Below, one piece after another: positions 1-8,100 of a stretch of DNA of 48,891 bases (position 1 is the stretch's first letter; each line of letters begins with the position of its first letter). The DNA is from Flagellimonas algicola (GTDB lineage Bacteria > Bacteroidota > Bacteroidia > Flavobacteriales > Flavobacteriaceae). Under the pieces are notes generated by a model. It was given only the letters and a program-made list of their open reading frames with translations, was not told where the DNA came from and ran no database searches. The position numbers and the translations under genes were made by a program. Location of the stretch: contig NZ_VCNI01000007.1 of NCBI RefSeq assembly GCF_005937185.1, positions 1 to 48,891 of the forward strand, given 5' to 3'.

Positions 1-2
1 CA

Positions 3-107
3 TTGGGAGATATGTCACCAAGGGAATACAAAGACCGTTTCGGGGAGGAATTCCTCCCCGAAACAAACATTATTAATGAAAAATTGTTGAATTTAGAGTT
101 ATCCTAA
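3..107 (+). CDS. AraC-family regulator, C-terminal end only
   Basis: The first 34 codons in frame 3 end at a TAA at 105-107 and contain MSPREYKDRFG, the conserved end of the second helix-turn-helix of AraC/XylS regulators (typically G-x-S-P-x-x-Y-R-x-x-F). The rest of the gene lies left of the window, so ligand and targets cannot be judged. It is directly followed, within about 25 bases, by a truncated transposase, so the insertion landed just behind the stop codon and left the regulator's end intact. Confidence 0.7.
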   Translation: MGDMSPREYKDRFGEEFLPETNIINEKLLNLELS

Positions 108-130
108 AAAGGGGAAGGCTACACCCTGTC

Positions 131-868
131 CTAAAAACCCCAGACTGAGAACTCCCATTGAAGTTGAGGAAAAAGTGCTTCACCTAAGAAAGAAGTACCA
201 TTTTGGTCCAGAGAGAATCTATATGTACCTAAAACGGTATTTGAACATAGAGACATCGGAAAGCAGCGTTTCCGTATCCTGAAAAGAAATGGGGTCAACA
301 GGCTTCCAAGGAACACAAAGAAACGTTCACCGGGACCAAAGATCAAGCTGTACGAAAAACAGACGCCAGGCCACCATGTGCAAATGGATGTCAAGTTCCT
401 GGCCTTTACCGATAAGCAGGGAAAGAACATTAAACGCTATCAATACACGGCCATAGACGATGCCACTGGGATACGTGCATTAAAGGTCTATGACAGGCAC
501 AACCAGGACAACGCCATCCACTTTCTGGATTACGTGATCAAAAAATTCCCTTTCAGGATAAAAGTGGTAAGAACCGATAATGGGCATGAGTTCCAAACAA
601 GGTTCCATTGGCATTGTTTGGACCAAGGGGTTGAGCATGTCTACATAAAACCTGCCAGCCCAAGGTTAAATGGCAAAGTGGAAAGGTCCCACTGGACCGA
701 TAAGCAGGAATTTTATCAATTGATAGAGTACACATCGGACGTTGACCTGAGCAAAAAATAGATCAGTGGGAGAAATTCTATAACTTTAACAGACCCCATA
801 AATCAAATGGCGGTTTGACACCATATGAAGTCTTTAGAGCCAAAATGAACATTAATATACAAGGTTAA
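131..868 (+). pseudogene. Decayed IS481-like DDE transposase
   Basis: Three reading frames join into one transposase. Frame 1 (about 136-273) gives EKVLHLRKKYHFGPERIYMY; a one-base deletion near 273-275 moves it to frame 3, which carries the rve integrase core (378-761); a second deletion in the A-run at 753-758 creates the TAG at 759-761, and the true C-terminus (QWEKFYNFNRPHKSNGG, then TPYEVFRAKMN) runs on in another frame to the TAA at 866-868. The DDE triad is visible: D in VQMD (387-389), D in RTDNG, and E in GKVERSH 35 residues later. The N-terminal helix-turn-helix of the family is missing, so the copy is 5'-truncated as well as frameshifted. I could not define terminal inverted repeats. 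Confidence 0.85.
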
Positions 869-875
869 TCCAAGT

Positions 876-903
876 TTGAAGTATCACACTAGGGGTAAAT
901 CTG
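876..903 (+). promoter_or_regulatory. Possible promoter for the gene at 950
   Basis: TTG at 876-878, a 17-base spacer and TAAATCTG at 896-903 match the Bacteroidota TTG-N(17-23)-TAnnTTTG pattern with one mismatch in the -7 box. It lies just past the transposase remnant and 46 bases before the next start codon. A single weak match like this can occur by chance. Confidence 0.3.
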
Positions 904-949
904 ACGAAAAAATAGCTGGAGTTAGAATTGTATCATTTAAGCTATCACA

Positions 950-1222
950 ATGAAATACACGGATGCCGTTTCGAATAAGTCCCAATTCCCTAATCAAATA
1001 GATTATGATGGAATGAAAATGAAAGTGGTGACAGCTCTAAAACTCGAAGATGATTTTATAAGATTTGTGGAGGACTTTCCCGTTATGAATTATAATGACA
1101 AATGCGCTATTCCCTATTCAACCAATCAACAGTTTCGGGTATGTGCTCTTTGGACTGATGGGGCAAGTGTTATGCATAAAGGAAAGCTATCAGAACTATT
1201 AGGTTCTTCGGAAGAAGAATGA
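950..1222 (+). CDS. Hypothetical protein, 90 aa
   Basis: An ATG-to-TGA frame of 90 codons with no recognised domain. It has no signal peptide or membrane segment; the C-terminus is acidic (SSEEE). There is no obvious ribosome-binding site, which is common in this phylum. Plausible features are a varied amino-acid composition and a possible promoter 46 bases upstream. It sits between the IS481 remnant and a toxin-antitoxin operon, so it belongs to the accessory zone. It could also be a fragment of a larger gene. No function is proposed. Confidence 0.4.
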   Translation: MKYTDAVSNKSQFPNQIDYDGMKMKVVTALKLEDDFIRFVEDFPVMNYNDKCAIPYSTNQQFRVCALWTDGASVMHKGKLSELLGSSEEE

Positions 1223-1234
1223 GAACAACTGCCA

Positions 1235-1247
1235 AAGTTCAAATAAA
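1235..1247 (+). repeat. AAGTTCAAATAAA gene-end motif, copy 1
   Basis: AAGTTCAAATAAA occurs exactly here and at 1836-1848, directly behind the ParE stop codon. Close variants are at 2822-2837 (AAGTTCAAAAAAACGA), 3129-3140 (GTTCAAATAAAC, five bases after a stop codon) and 3575-3590 (AAGTTCAATAAAACGG). All five are within 2.4 kb and lie between or at the ends of small accessory genes, and several continue into ACG. Its role is unknown. Confidence 0.5.
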
Positions 1248-1261
1248 GGATTCATTAAATG

Positions 1262-1282
1262 TCCATATTTGCTAAATATGGA
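1262..1282. promoter_or_regulatory. Perfect palindrome upstream of parD (candidate operator)
   Basis: TCCATATTT-GCT-AAATATGGA forms a perfect 9-base inverted repeat with a 3-base centre, ending 35 bases before the antitoxin start codon. Ribbon-helix-helix antitoxins of the ParD family usually bind palindromes at their own promoter, so this is the best candidate autoregulatory site. The alternative is a small hairpin terminating the gene at 950-1222; an AT-rich stretch with a T-run follows (ATAATTTTTATAG). Confidence 0.5.
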
Positions 1283-1317
1283 TAATTTTTATAGATTTAT
1301 GTCAAAATGGGTTTGTT

Positions 1318-1542
1318 ATGAATATCAGTTTCACAAAAAAGCAGAAAGAATATATTGCTAAACAGGTGGCCACGGGCGAATATCAAAACAATAGTGAGGT
1401 GATTCGTGATGCCATTCGTCTACATAGAATTTATCGGGACAAGGTCATCGAAGATCTTAGAAGGGAGATAGAAAAAGGTTGGAACGGGCCCGATAGCACC
1501 AGAACAATGGATGATATTATATCCTCAAAGAAGAACGGGTGA
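1318..1542 (+). CDS. parD: ParD-like antitoxin (type II, ribbon-helix-helix)
   Basis: A 74-residue protein with the short N-terminal beta strand (NISFTKKQKEYI) and helix-turn-helix (NNSEVIRDAIRLH) of the ParD/CopG ribbon-helix-helix fold, followed by a charged C-terminal tail that in this family wraps the toxin. Its TGA (1540-1542) overlaps the GTG start of the downstream ParE-like gene (1539-1541), giving the translational coupling typical of these operons. A 9-base palindrome ending 35 bases upstream may be its operator. Expected role: dimeric DNA-binding repressor that neutralises the partner toxin. Family assignment is firm; the biological target of the pair is not visible in the sequence. 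Confidence 0.85.
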   Translation: MNISFTKKQKEYIAKQVATGEYQNNSEVIRDAIRLHRIYRDKVIEDLRREIEKGWNGPDSTRTMDDIISSKKNG

Positions 1543-1835
1543 CAAAAGGTTACGTTCTATCGCAGGAAGCGGACAATGACATTGAGGATATTTTCGAATA
1601 CGGGCAACACCAATTTGGTGACTCTCAAGCAATCGAATACCTAGTTGGCCTAAACAATCATTTCAAGGCAATTGCCAAGAATCCTGATATCGGGAAGGAA
1701 AGAAAGGAGATTAAGGATGGGCTTTTCAGTTTTCCTTATATCTCTCATATAATTTTCTACCATAAAATGAACGGATATATACGTATAGTAAGAATACTCT
1801 ACGGCGGAAGGGATTTGGTAAAGTTTCTAACTTAA
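1539..1835 (+). CDS. parE: ParE-like toxin (RelE/ParE superfamily)
   Basis: A 98-residue protein with the RelE/ParE layout: N-terminal strand and helix (LSQEADNDIEDIFEYGQHQF), a middle helix (AIEYLVGLNNHFKAIAKNP), the G(L)FSFPYISHIIFYHK segment and C-terminal strands ending IRIVRILYGGRDLVKFL. These match ParE family toxins, which usually poison DNA gyrase; RelE-type RNA cleavage cannot be excluded from sequence. It starts with GTG inside the antitoxin stop codon. Such pairs stabilise plasmids and mobile regions, which fits the surrounding transposase remnants and orphan genes. An exact AAGTTCAAATAAA motif begins directly behind the stop codon. Confidence 0.85.
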   Translation: MTKGYVLSQEADNDIEDIFEYGQHQFGDSQAIEYLVGLNNHFKAIAKNPDIGKERKEIKDGLFSFPYISHIIFYHKMNGYIRIVRILYGGRDLVKFLT

Positions 1836-1979
1836 AAGTTCAAATAAACGATACACGATTGCATAATTCCATTACTCTTTTAGGACATACAAAAATTACC
1901 ATAAAACTAACGCCTCAGAGGATAAATTGAAAAATAAAATAGTTTATACATATATTGCCATATGTTAAAAATCATTAAA

Positions 1980-2570
1980 ATGAAAAAGCTATTTGTCATT
2001 GCTTCAGTCATCTTATTTTCAACTGCTGTATTTTGTCAAGAAGATGAACCTACTGATTCGCAAAAAAGAATTGAGAAGTTTTCTGTGGACAAAAGGAATG
2101 AGGTAAGCATTGATGTTATATCGGCGATAGCCATCCCCGCCCTTAATCCTCGGTATGAATATATCTTGGGGCGTTATTCTGGAGTCGGAGTGGATTTGTT
2201 TGTTTCTCTAGAAGGGAGTGATGATTTTGATAATTTTTCGGAGTATGAAAAATTTTCACTGACACCATATTACCGACAATACTTTTTTTCAAAGCAAGAC
2301 TACGGGGCTAAGGGGTTTTATGCCGAGGTGTTCTTAAAGTTTTTCACCTTCGAAGACCAAACGTTTGATAGTGCAAGCGATTCATTTAGCACAGACAGCT
2401 TTTTCGATACTTCCATTGGAGCTGGAATCGGTTGGAAGTGGATAAGCGAGAGCGGTTTTCTTGTAGATCTGGGTATAGGAATCGGAAGGAACTTTCGACT
2501 GCCGAGTGATGATAATGTGGGGTGGGAGGTCCAACCCAGAGGTGGTTTACATTTTGGTTGGCGGTTTTGA
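1980..2570 (+). CDS. Secreted small outer-membrane beta-barrel protein
   Basis: A 196-residue protein. I prefer the ATG at 1980 over the one at 1962 because it opens a clean signal peptide (MKKLFVIASVILFSTAVFCQ). The mature part alternates polar and hydrophobic residues with many aromatic and glycine residues (RYEYILGRYSGVGVDLF, DTSIGAGIGWKW, LVDLGIGIGRNF) and ends HFGWRF with a terminal phenylalanine, the signature of a porin-like beta-barrel inserted by the Bam complex. About eight strands fit the length, similar to DUF3575-type proteins. Ligand or function is unknown. It stands alone, with no operon partner. Confidence 0.65.
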   Translation: MKKLFVIASVILFSTAVFCQEDEPTDSQKRIEKFSVDKRNEVSIDVISAIAIPALNPRYEYILGRYSGVGVDLFVSLEGSDDFDNFSEYEKFSLTPYYRQYFFSKQDYGAKGFYAEVFLKFFTFEDQTFDSASDSFSTDSFFDTSIGAGIGWKWISESGFLVDLGIGIGRNFRLPSDDNVGWEVQPRGGLHFGWRF

Positions 2571-2675
2571 CCTGTCTTAATTTCCAATCCTTGTTAGCCG
2601 TGTGAATGATTTCAAATTACAACAAAAAGAATCAGTGGCAACGTCCTGCCAAAGTGTCTTTGTGATTCGACAAGA

Positions 2676-2760
2676 ATAAAAAAAGCCGATAAGAGATTAT
2701 CGGCTTCGACTGACTAACTCAAATCAAGAACGTAGCCGAAGACGGCTCCACAATATTAGT
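2676..2760 (-). terminator. Strong hairpin with GAGA loop plus second small hairpin
   Basis: 2683-2706 is a perfect 10-base stem AAGCCGATAA / TTATCGGCTT with a four-base GAGA loop. On the minus strand it is followed by a T7 run, the form of a Rho-independent terminator. A second stem AGCCG-AAGA-CGGCT lies at 2734-2747. The only minus-strand gene to the right ends at 3167, 460 bases away, so what is terminated is unclear; a small structured RNA or the remnant of a lost gene is possible. The rest of 2571-2849 shows no gene. Confidence 0.55.
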
Positions 2761-2849
2761 CTACCTGTTCTGCGTAAAGGCAAAAATTAGTTGATGATAT
2801 TGTTACTATATTGAAAGCTGAAAGTTCAAAAAAACGATTTTCAAATACT

Positions 2850-3124
2850 ATGAAAAGACAATTATTAAATATACCTCATGAGGATTTCGAAAACCCAATT
2901 TTTGTAAGAGAGAAAGAAACCATCTTAAGATTTATATAATTGATGAAGTTGAATATGAAAAGTTCAAGAAATACCAAGATGATCAAAAAATTGTCAGTAT
3001 TAATTGTGTTTTCTTAGAATATTTCGAGGAGGAAAACCGACTTGTCTACAACATGAAAAAACCCACCACAATGTTCCCTATTTCAAGTGATAAAGTTGAA
3101 TTGATGATGGCAGGCATGGAATGA
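2850..3124 (+). pseudogene. Frameshifted small gene of unknown function
   Basis: ATG at 2850 opens MKRQLLNIPHEDFENPIFVR and continues EKETILRF before a TAA at 2937-2939. Adding one base near 2931-2935 restores a continuous frame, YIIDEVEYEKFKKYQDDQ, through to the TGA at 3122-3124 (ending SSDKVELMMAGME). The downstream frame has no start codon of its own until an internal ATG at about 3052, so a single-base deletion in one gene of about 91 codons is the simplest reading. No domain is recognised. A true frameshift or a sequencing error cannot be separated from sequence alone. A variant of the AGTTCAAATAAA motif flanks each end (2822 and 3129). Confidence 0.6.
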
Positions 3125-3166
3125 TAACGTTCAAATAAACTATTGGAAAATGAAGGCATAAGTTCG

Positions 3167-3514
3167 TCATTGTACTTCAGCCATCATTATTTCTGTTATT
3201 TCAAAGAAATCTGCACAAATATCTTCTGTTTCAAAAGATTCGTAGATATAACCACTGAATATTATACGCAAACCATTTATTTCAAATTCATCACTAAGAT
3301 TACAAGGACTCAAGATTCCTATTGGGTTTCGATCTAGTTGTTCATTTGGATCAATAATAAATCCACACAGTTCATTCATTACAATTGCTCCAATTACATT
3401 CTCTACTGTGGCAACTATACGTCTGCCACTTTTTTGATAACACCTTGGTACAGGACCATCATCTGAACATCCAAAGAATAAAACAATACTTATGACCAAT
3501 AATCCTTTTTCCAT
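3167..3514 (-). CDS. Small lipoprotein of unknown function
   Basis: I place the start at the ATG ending at 3514, giving a 115-residue protein with a short hydrophobic signal and lipobox (MEKGLLVISIVLFFGC, then SDDG); the upstream in-frame ATG would put ten residues before the signal. The mature part has four further cysteines (RCYQKS, ELCGF, SPCNLS, DICADF), so disulphides are likely, and no recognised domain. It is expected to be anchored in the outer membrane or periplasm. It stands alone between two accessory plus-strand genes. Confidence 0.6.
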   Translation of the reverse strand: MEKGLLVISIVLFFGCSDDGPVPRCYQKSGRRIVATVENVIGAIVMNELCGFIIDPNEQLDRNPIGILSPCNLSDEFEINGLRIIFSGYIYESFETEDICADFFEITEIMMAEVQ

Positions 3515-3837
3515 ACTTTTATTTAAGGATACGAAAATTAGCATTTGTTGCTTTTAATTTGTTATAAATGCATCAAGTTCAATAAAACGGTGGATTAAAT
3601 GTAATTGGACCGTCCCGTAAAAGGTCAATTAACGAAACCACTAAAAGAGACCACCTTTAGGACTTTGTAGATAAAAAATTATGGCATCAAATAAAGAGCC
3701 CCGTAAAATGGCCGATTTTTGAAACTTAGAATATGGTAACCTATGACAAGTATTAGTGGAATCTAATCGTTAATTATGTATTTTTATATTGGTTCTTAAC
3801 TATATTTCAAATTGGCAGTACGGAAAAAATCATCAAT
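3515..3837. other. Intergenic, no gene seen
   Basis: 323 bases between divergent lipoprotein genes. It contains the fifth variant of the AGTTCAAATAAA motif (3575-3590) and AT-rich sequence. I found no open frame of note and no convincing TAnnTTTG promoter; TATATTTC at 3803-3810 is a one-mismatch -7 box without a correctly spaced TTG. Confidence 0.4.
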
Positions 3838-4377
3838 ATGAATAAAACAAGAATAGTAATTTGTATAATAGCAGTTACAGGAATATTTTATTCCTGTAAT
3901 GAAGAAAAGCAAAGACCAACCTATATGAAATCAATTGAATCAGGATGGAAATTGGTTTACCAAAATGACGAGAACGGAAGTCGATTAACAGGTAATATAG
4001 ATTCATTAATAGTAGGAATTAGAAATGGATATGATATAAGAGTGGGCTGGGGCTGGGAAGAAGAATTAGCAGATTCAGTTCTTCGACTTGAACATATGGC
4101 AGAACCTGTTTTCCTTTCCATAATTCAAGAAAAAAGCGTGTCCGTTGTTATTGATGGTCATCCCCTTTTACAAAGCTACATTGATGCAGATAATCAGAAA
4201 ATTGGAGAGGGAGGGCACATTTGGCAATGTGTTTTGACTACTAGTGGCACATTCAGTGCCCAAGTCCATAATCGTTCAACAGGCGAGTTAATTAAAGATT
4301 GGCCCCAGAGGCATAAAATGACCTGGTTTTTAGAATATCCTAACTACAAACAGAAAAAAAATAAACCTTTATTTTAA
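3838..4377 (+). CDS. Lipoprotein, paralogue of the next gene
   Basis: A 179-residue protein with a lipoprotein signal (MNKTRIVICIIAVTGIFYSC, cysteine 20). The mature domain begins WKLVYQNDENGSRLTGNIDS and aligns with the following gene's WKMIYENDAEGVAVQGELTE, and both share the pattern (I/V)xxIxNGxxI(R/K)(V/I)xx, then an aromatic-rich C-terminal strand ending in a TW(F/Y)-type motif. Three bases separate its stop from the next ATG, so the two are one transcription unit. Domain family is not recognised. Position and signal suggest a surface or periplasmic lipoprotein. Confidence 0.65.
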   Translation: MNKTRIVICIIAVTGIFYSCNEEKQRPTYMKSIESGWKLVYQNDENGSRLTGNIDSLIVGIRNGYDIRVGWGWEEELADSVLRLEHMAEPVFLSIIQEKSVSVVIDGHPLLQSYIDADNQKIGEGGHIWQCVLTTSGTFSAQVHNRSTGELIKDWPQRHKMTWFLEYPNYKQKKNKPLF

Positions 4378-4380
4378 AAA

Positions 4381-4845
4381 ATGAAACCATTTATCACTGT
4401 TATTTTGTTATTGATTTCGACCTTTTGCTTCTCACAGGACAATTGGAAAATGATTTATGAAAATGATGCCGAAGGCGTAGCGGTCCAAGGGGAATTGACC
4501 GAATTGATCTCAGCTATACAAAATGGAGAGAATATTAAAATCTATTTCAGAATGGAAAGGAAGAGTCTGCCGGATATCTACGTGGAACATACAGCAATGG
4601 TCAAGTTTACTACCATAATGAACTCGCCGAAGGGAAAGTCCGTAACGGGGCAAATCGACCCTATAATCGGACAGGTGCCGGATTATGAAAACGAACAGGC
4701 ATTGCTCAAGGAGAACTTGGAATGGGCTCTAAGCGTCTCTTCAAGCGGAAATAATGATACGATGACCAGAAATGTGATAACGGGGGAAATAGTAGACCAT
4801 AGAGTTGTAAGATGGGGCACGAAATGGTACGTGGAAAAGAAATAG
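4381..4845 (+). CDS. Secreted paralogue of the preceding lipoprotein
   Basis: A 154-residue protein with a standard cleavable signal (MKPFITVILLLISTFCFSQ) rather than a lipobox. The mature sequence is a diverged copy of its neighbour: WKMIYENDAEG near the start, an ISAIQNGENIKIYF segment, and a C-terminus RNVITGEIVDHRVVRWGTKW followed by YVEKK that matches HNRSTGELIKDWPQRHKMTW of the upstream protein. Tandem duplication followed by a change of anchoring is the simplest history. One copy would be membrane-anchored and the other soluble in the periplasm or exported. Function unknown. Confidence 0.65.
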   Translation: MKPFITVILLLISTFCFSQDNWKMIYENDAEGVAVQGELTELISAIQNGENIKIYFRMERKSLPDIYVEHTAMVKFTTIMNSPKGKSVTGQIDPIIGQVPDYENEQALLKENLEWALSVSSSGNNDTMTRNVITGEIVDHRVVRWGTKWYVEKK

Positions 4846-5084
4846 CCACCCGCTATAAGCGCAGGTAAGGGTCTGCTTAATTTCCCCTTGACAAACCATT
4901 GCCAGTTGACCCTATTGTCAAGATGGTGAAGTATAGAAAGGGGCTTTTGACCGTAGAACGGTAAATTTTAAAATTACTATATTCTTCCCCTAAAACCGAC
5001 CAATAAAAAGACTTTCTCTACTTCTAAAATCAGTTCGAATAACTCGCCGATTTTAAGAACATTTTTAGCAGTAGAAAATTAAAA

Positions 5085-5109
5085 GCCCCCTGACATTAAT
5101 CTAAGGGGC
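5085..5109 (-). terminator. Hairpin terminator behind the T9SS hydrolase gene
   Basis: GCCCCCT (5085-5091) pairs with AGGGGC (5104-5109) around a 12-base loop, with one bulge. Read on the minus strand it is followed by CTTTTAATTTT, so it fits as the terminator of the hydrolase gene ending at 5166. The rest of 4846-5165 has no gene; it also holds an 8-base inverted repeat CTTGACAA / TTGTCAAG (4887-4922), possibly ending the paralogue operon. Confidence 0.6.
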
Positions 5110-5165
5110 CTAAATTCGTTCTTGGACAGATATTTGTACATTCAAATCCAATCAATACACTCCAA

Positions 5166-8100
5166 TCAACTTTTACCCAATACTATTTGGTGTGTTTCTT
5201 CTGATTCTTTTCCAAGTATTCTTAAAAAATACATGCCATTGCCATATCGCTTCAGATTCAGCTCCATCTCACCGTTCCATTTTCGGTTTCTCTTTTCAAA
5301 CAACATTTTACCGTATCGGTCATAGATTTCAAAACTGTATTTTTCGGAAGTGCCTCTTGATTTTGATTGACCATTTGAAGAAACCGACGATGTTGAAGTC
5401 GTTCGGGGAGAACGCAAACTAGCATTTTCGTAACTTCTTTCGCCAACATAGAACGTACCATCGTTAGATGGATTTGGATATACACTGAAGAAGCCACCAC
5501 CCCCACAATTGACCACTTTTACAGGAAAGCTGACGCTAGAGGTGCCACAAGAATTGGTTGTCCGTAACGTTACGGTATATGTGCCCGCACGAGTGCCATA
5601 GAAATTTATGGGAGTGGGTGCGTAGTCATAAGTAACACTACTGCCTCCCTCAATCTGCAGATAGGGTGAACTTGAAATGAGCTTGTAAGAGTCCGCACCT
5701 GGTGATGCTGGGAGTATCCATGTCTCCTCTTGAATAAATACGTTCATGCAGACATCCTGCACCGGCCCTGCATAGGTCAGCGGTCTTCCAACATAGATCT
5801 GTTTGCTGACACTTGTGGAAGGGCCACAGGCAGCATCAGAAAGTGTCGCGGTGATGGTCGCATTGCCCCTATAACCATTTCCTTGGGAAAAGGTGGTCGA
5901 TGCCTGGTTTTGTTGAAAATTCAATGAGGTAGATGGGCTTACCGACCAAGTGACCGAGTTGTTGGGCGCCGGAACGCTAAAAGTGGCCGATGTGCAAAAG
6001 TCGGAGGGGCCGTTGATCGTGATATTACTGCACACAAAACCGCAATCAAAGGTAGAGGACGCGTTATTGAGCTCATCGGCCAACCAGTCCCCGTTTCTTG
6101 CATTGAACGATAAATGTATTTCATTGGTCGAGATGGTGTTGAAAGAAGTCGTAAAGTTGTCGAAAGGAATGGCCCGACTGCCCGTGGGCCTGTTGGTCTG
6201 GGTGTAGGTGCGGGTATAATCGGATGTGTTCAAGGTCGTTGCGCCACTGCCGACATCCAAGGCACTGACAGCAGGTATGAAGTTTACGTTTTCGACTACA
6301 TCAAGATTATAATTATACCTCACAAAAAAATTGCTTTCAGCATCAGAGTCGCTTTCAAAAAAATCATAGAACGGACCGACACCTCCCGAGAAATTATCTT
6401 GAAATAGCGACCCAATGGGTGAATTGAAGCTTCTGTCAGTAAAGGTTCTGGTGATGGGCATCAGCCACAAAAAAGTCTTTTTATAGGTAATTCGGCCAGA
6501 ATAGATGTTCGCGGTGCCCGAACTGGGGAAGGCCCTCACTTTAAAATCGGTTTCTAAAGTTGCCCGGCCCGGCAAAAAGCCCAACAGGGCGGTTTCAAGA
6601 TCGCCCAAGGCCACACCCACCAAAAAACCCGCAGGAAAAACGGACAGCACAATATCGGTGAATGCCCGGGTATTGCCCGAACCGTTCAGCCTGAACAACT
6701 GTTGGTTCGAGATTAGGCCTTGGGGCTCGGCACAATGGCTGGCATTGCTCAAGGCCACGTTGCGGGTCTGCTGTGGGTAGCCCATCGAACGCAGCTCACT
6801 CTGCCATGTGTTGTGTACACTGTTATCAAGCCCATAGTCTTCACGCACGTAATTGGTCAGCAACTGCTTTGCCGCTTGCGAATCTAATAGTCGAATGGCC
6901 TCGCCCACCGGAAAGTCTCCGCCGGCCACGGCGATGCCCACATTGCCCGCCGGGGTGGCCAACACCTCATTGACCAACTGGCGTGCCATATAAAACAGGC
7001 CCAAGGGCAGATGCACCCCTTGGTGCGGGGCGTCATGGCTCACGTAAAGGTTGGTGTCATGGTCCTCGTTGCGGTTCTCCATATCGCGCAGGGCATAGCG
7101 GGCGATGACCCCGCCCATGCTCTGCCCCAAGACCACATTGGGCGTACTGCCCGTTTTGTTGGCATTGACCCAATCGATGACCGCCTGCAGTACATAGGCA
7201 TTGCGGCGCAGATCGTCCGTACCGTTGTCCCAATTGACGTAGATGACATCATAATCATTGGTAATCACAGCATTAGTTGTCGATATTAAATCAATTAGAC
7301 TTTGACTTCCTGAATTATCTACAAATTGAAGAAATTGTTCTATATCACTATCGCCAATCGTTCCGCCCTCTTGCTGTAAACCCGTGTCCAAACCTTCGGC
7401 CACGATCAAGGGCTTGGTGATCTGCCCACAGGTATTGGCATAGGCAATCTGAAGGGTGGCCGAACCTGCAATGCTCTGGAAGGAACGGGTAGCATTGATG
7501 CCCTGAATGGCAATATTACAGGATGCATTTCTTGCTGTTAATGTATTTTGTCGCTCTGCACCCGTGACCTTTAACCGATTACGGCAATAGAGGTATTGCC
7601 CATTGGTCAACCTTAAGCGAAAGGTTACCGTGTAGTCACCATCACTGGCATAGGTATGCAAAAGCGCATTGCCCAGTGAAAAGCTTTTATAGCCACTGCC
7701 ATCCCCAAAATTGACGGCAAAGCTGTGCACGTTTGAACTTTGGTTGGTGTACCAGGTGTCGTTGGAAATCAACAGCGAAACTTTTGAATTGGCGATATGC
7801 TGTACCGGTAGGGTCATGCCAAAACTGCTTTTGGTCTCATAGGGATTTTGCCATGTACCACTGATATAGACATCATCGTATTTGCCATTGGTCACCCTGA
7901 TGTCGTTCTGTGAAAGTGCATTGCTCCGGATACGGGAGTACTTGTAATATAGGCCGTTCAATACCAAGGCACTGGTGGGGCTGCCCTTGCCCAATTTGTT
8001 CGTCTCACTTTTTCGTTTTGAGGCCCAAGCATCCTCCAGATCTTCGGGAGCTTCCAGACCGGGTACGGAGGTGTTAATACGTGAGGAAAGTAGGGTATTG

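Noticed and set aside
1900..1925. AACTAACGCCTCAGAGG, similar to the start of integron attC sites
   Set aside because: No matching GTTRRRY partner or complementary arm nearby, so it does not form an attC site.
5122..5422. Plus-strand open frames at the 3' end of the T9SS hydrolase
   Set aside because: They overlap the conserved T9SS sorting domain on the other strand and carry no recognisable features.
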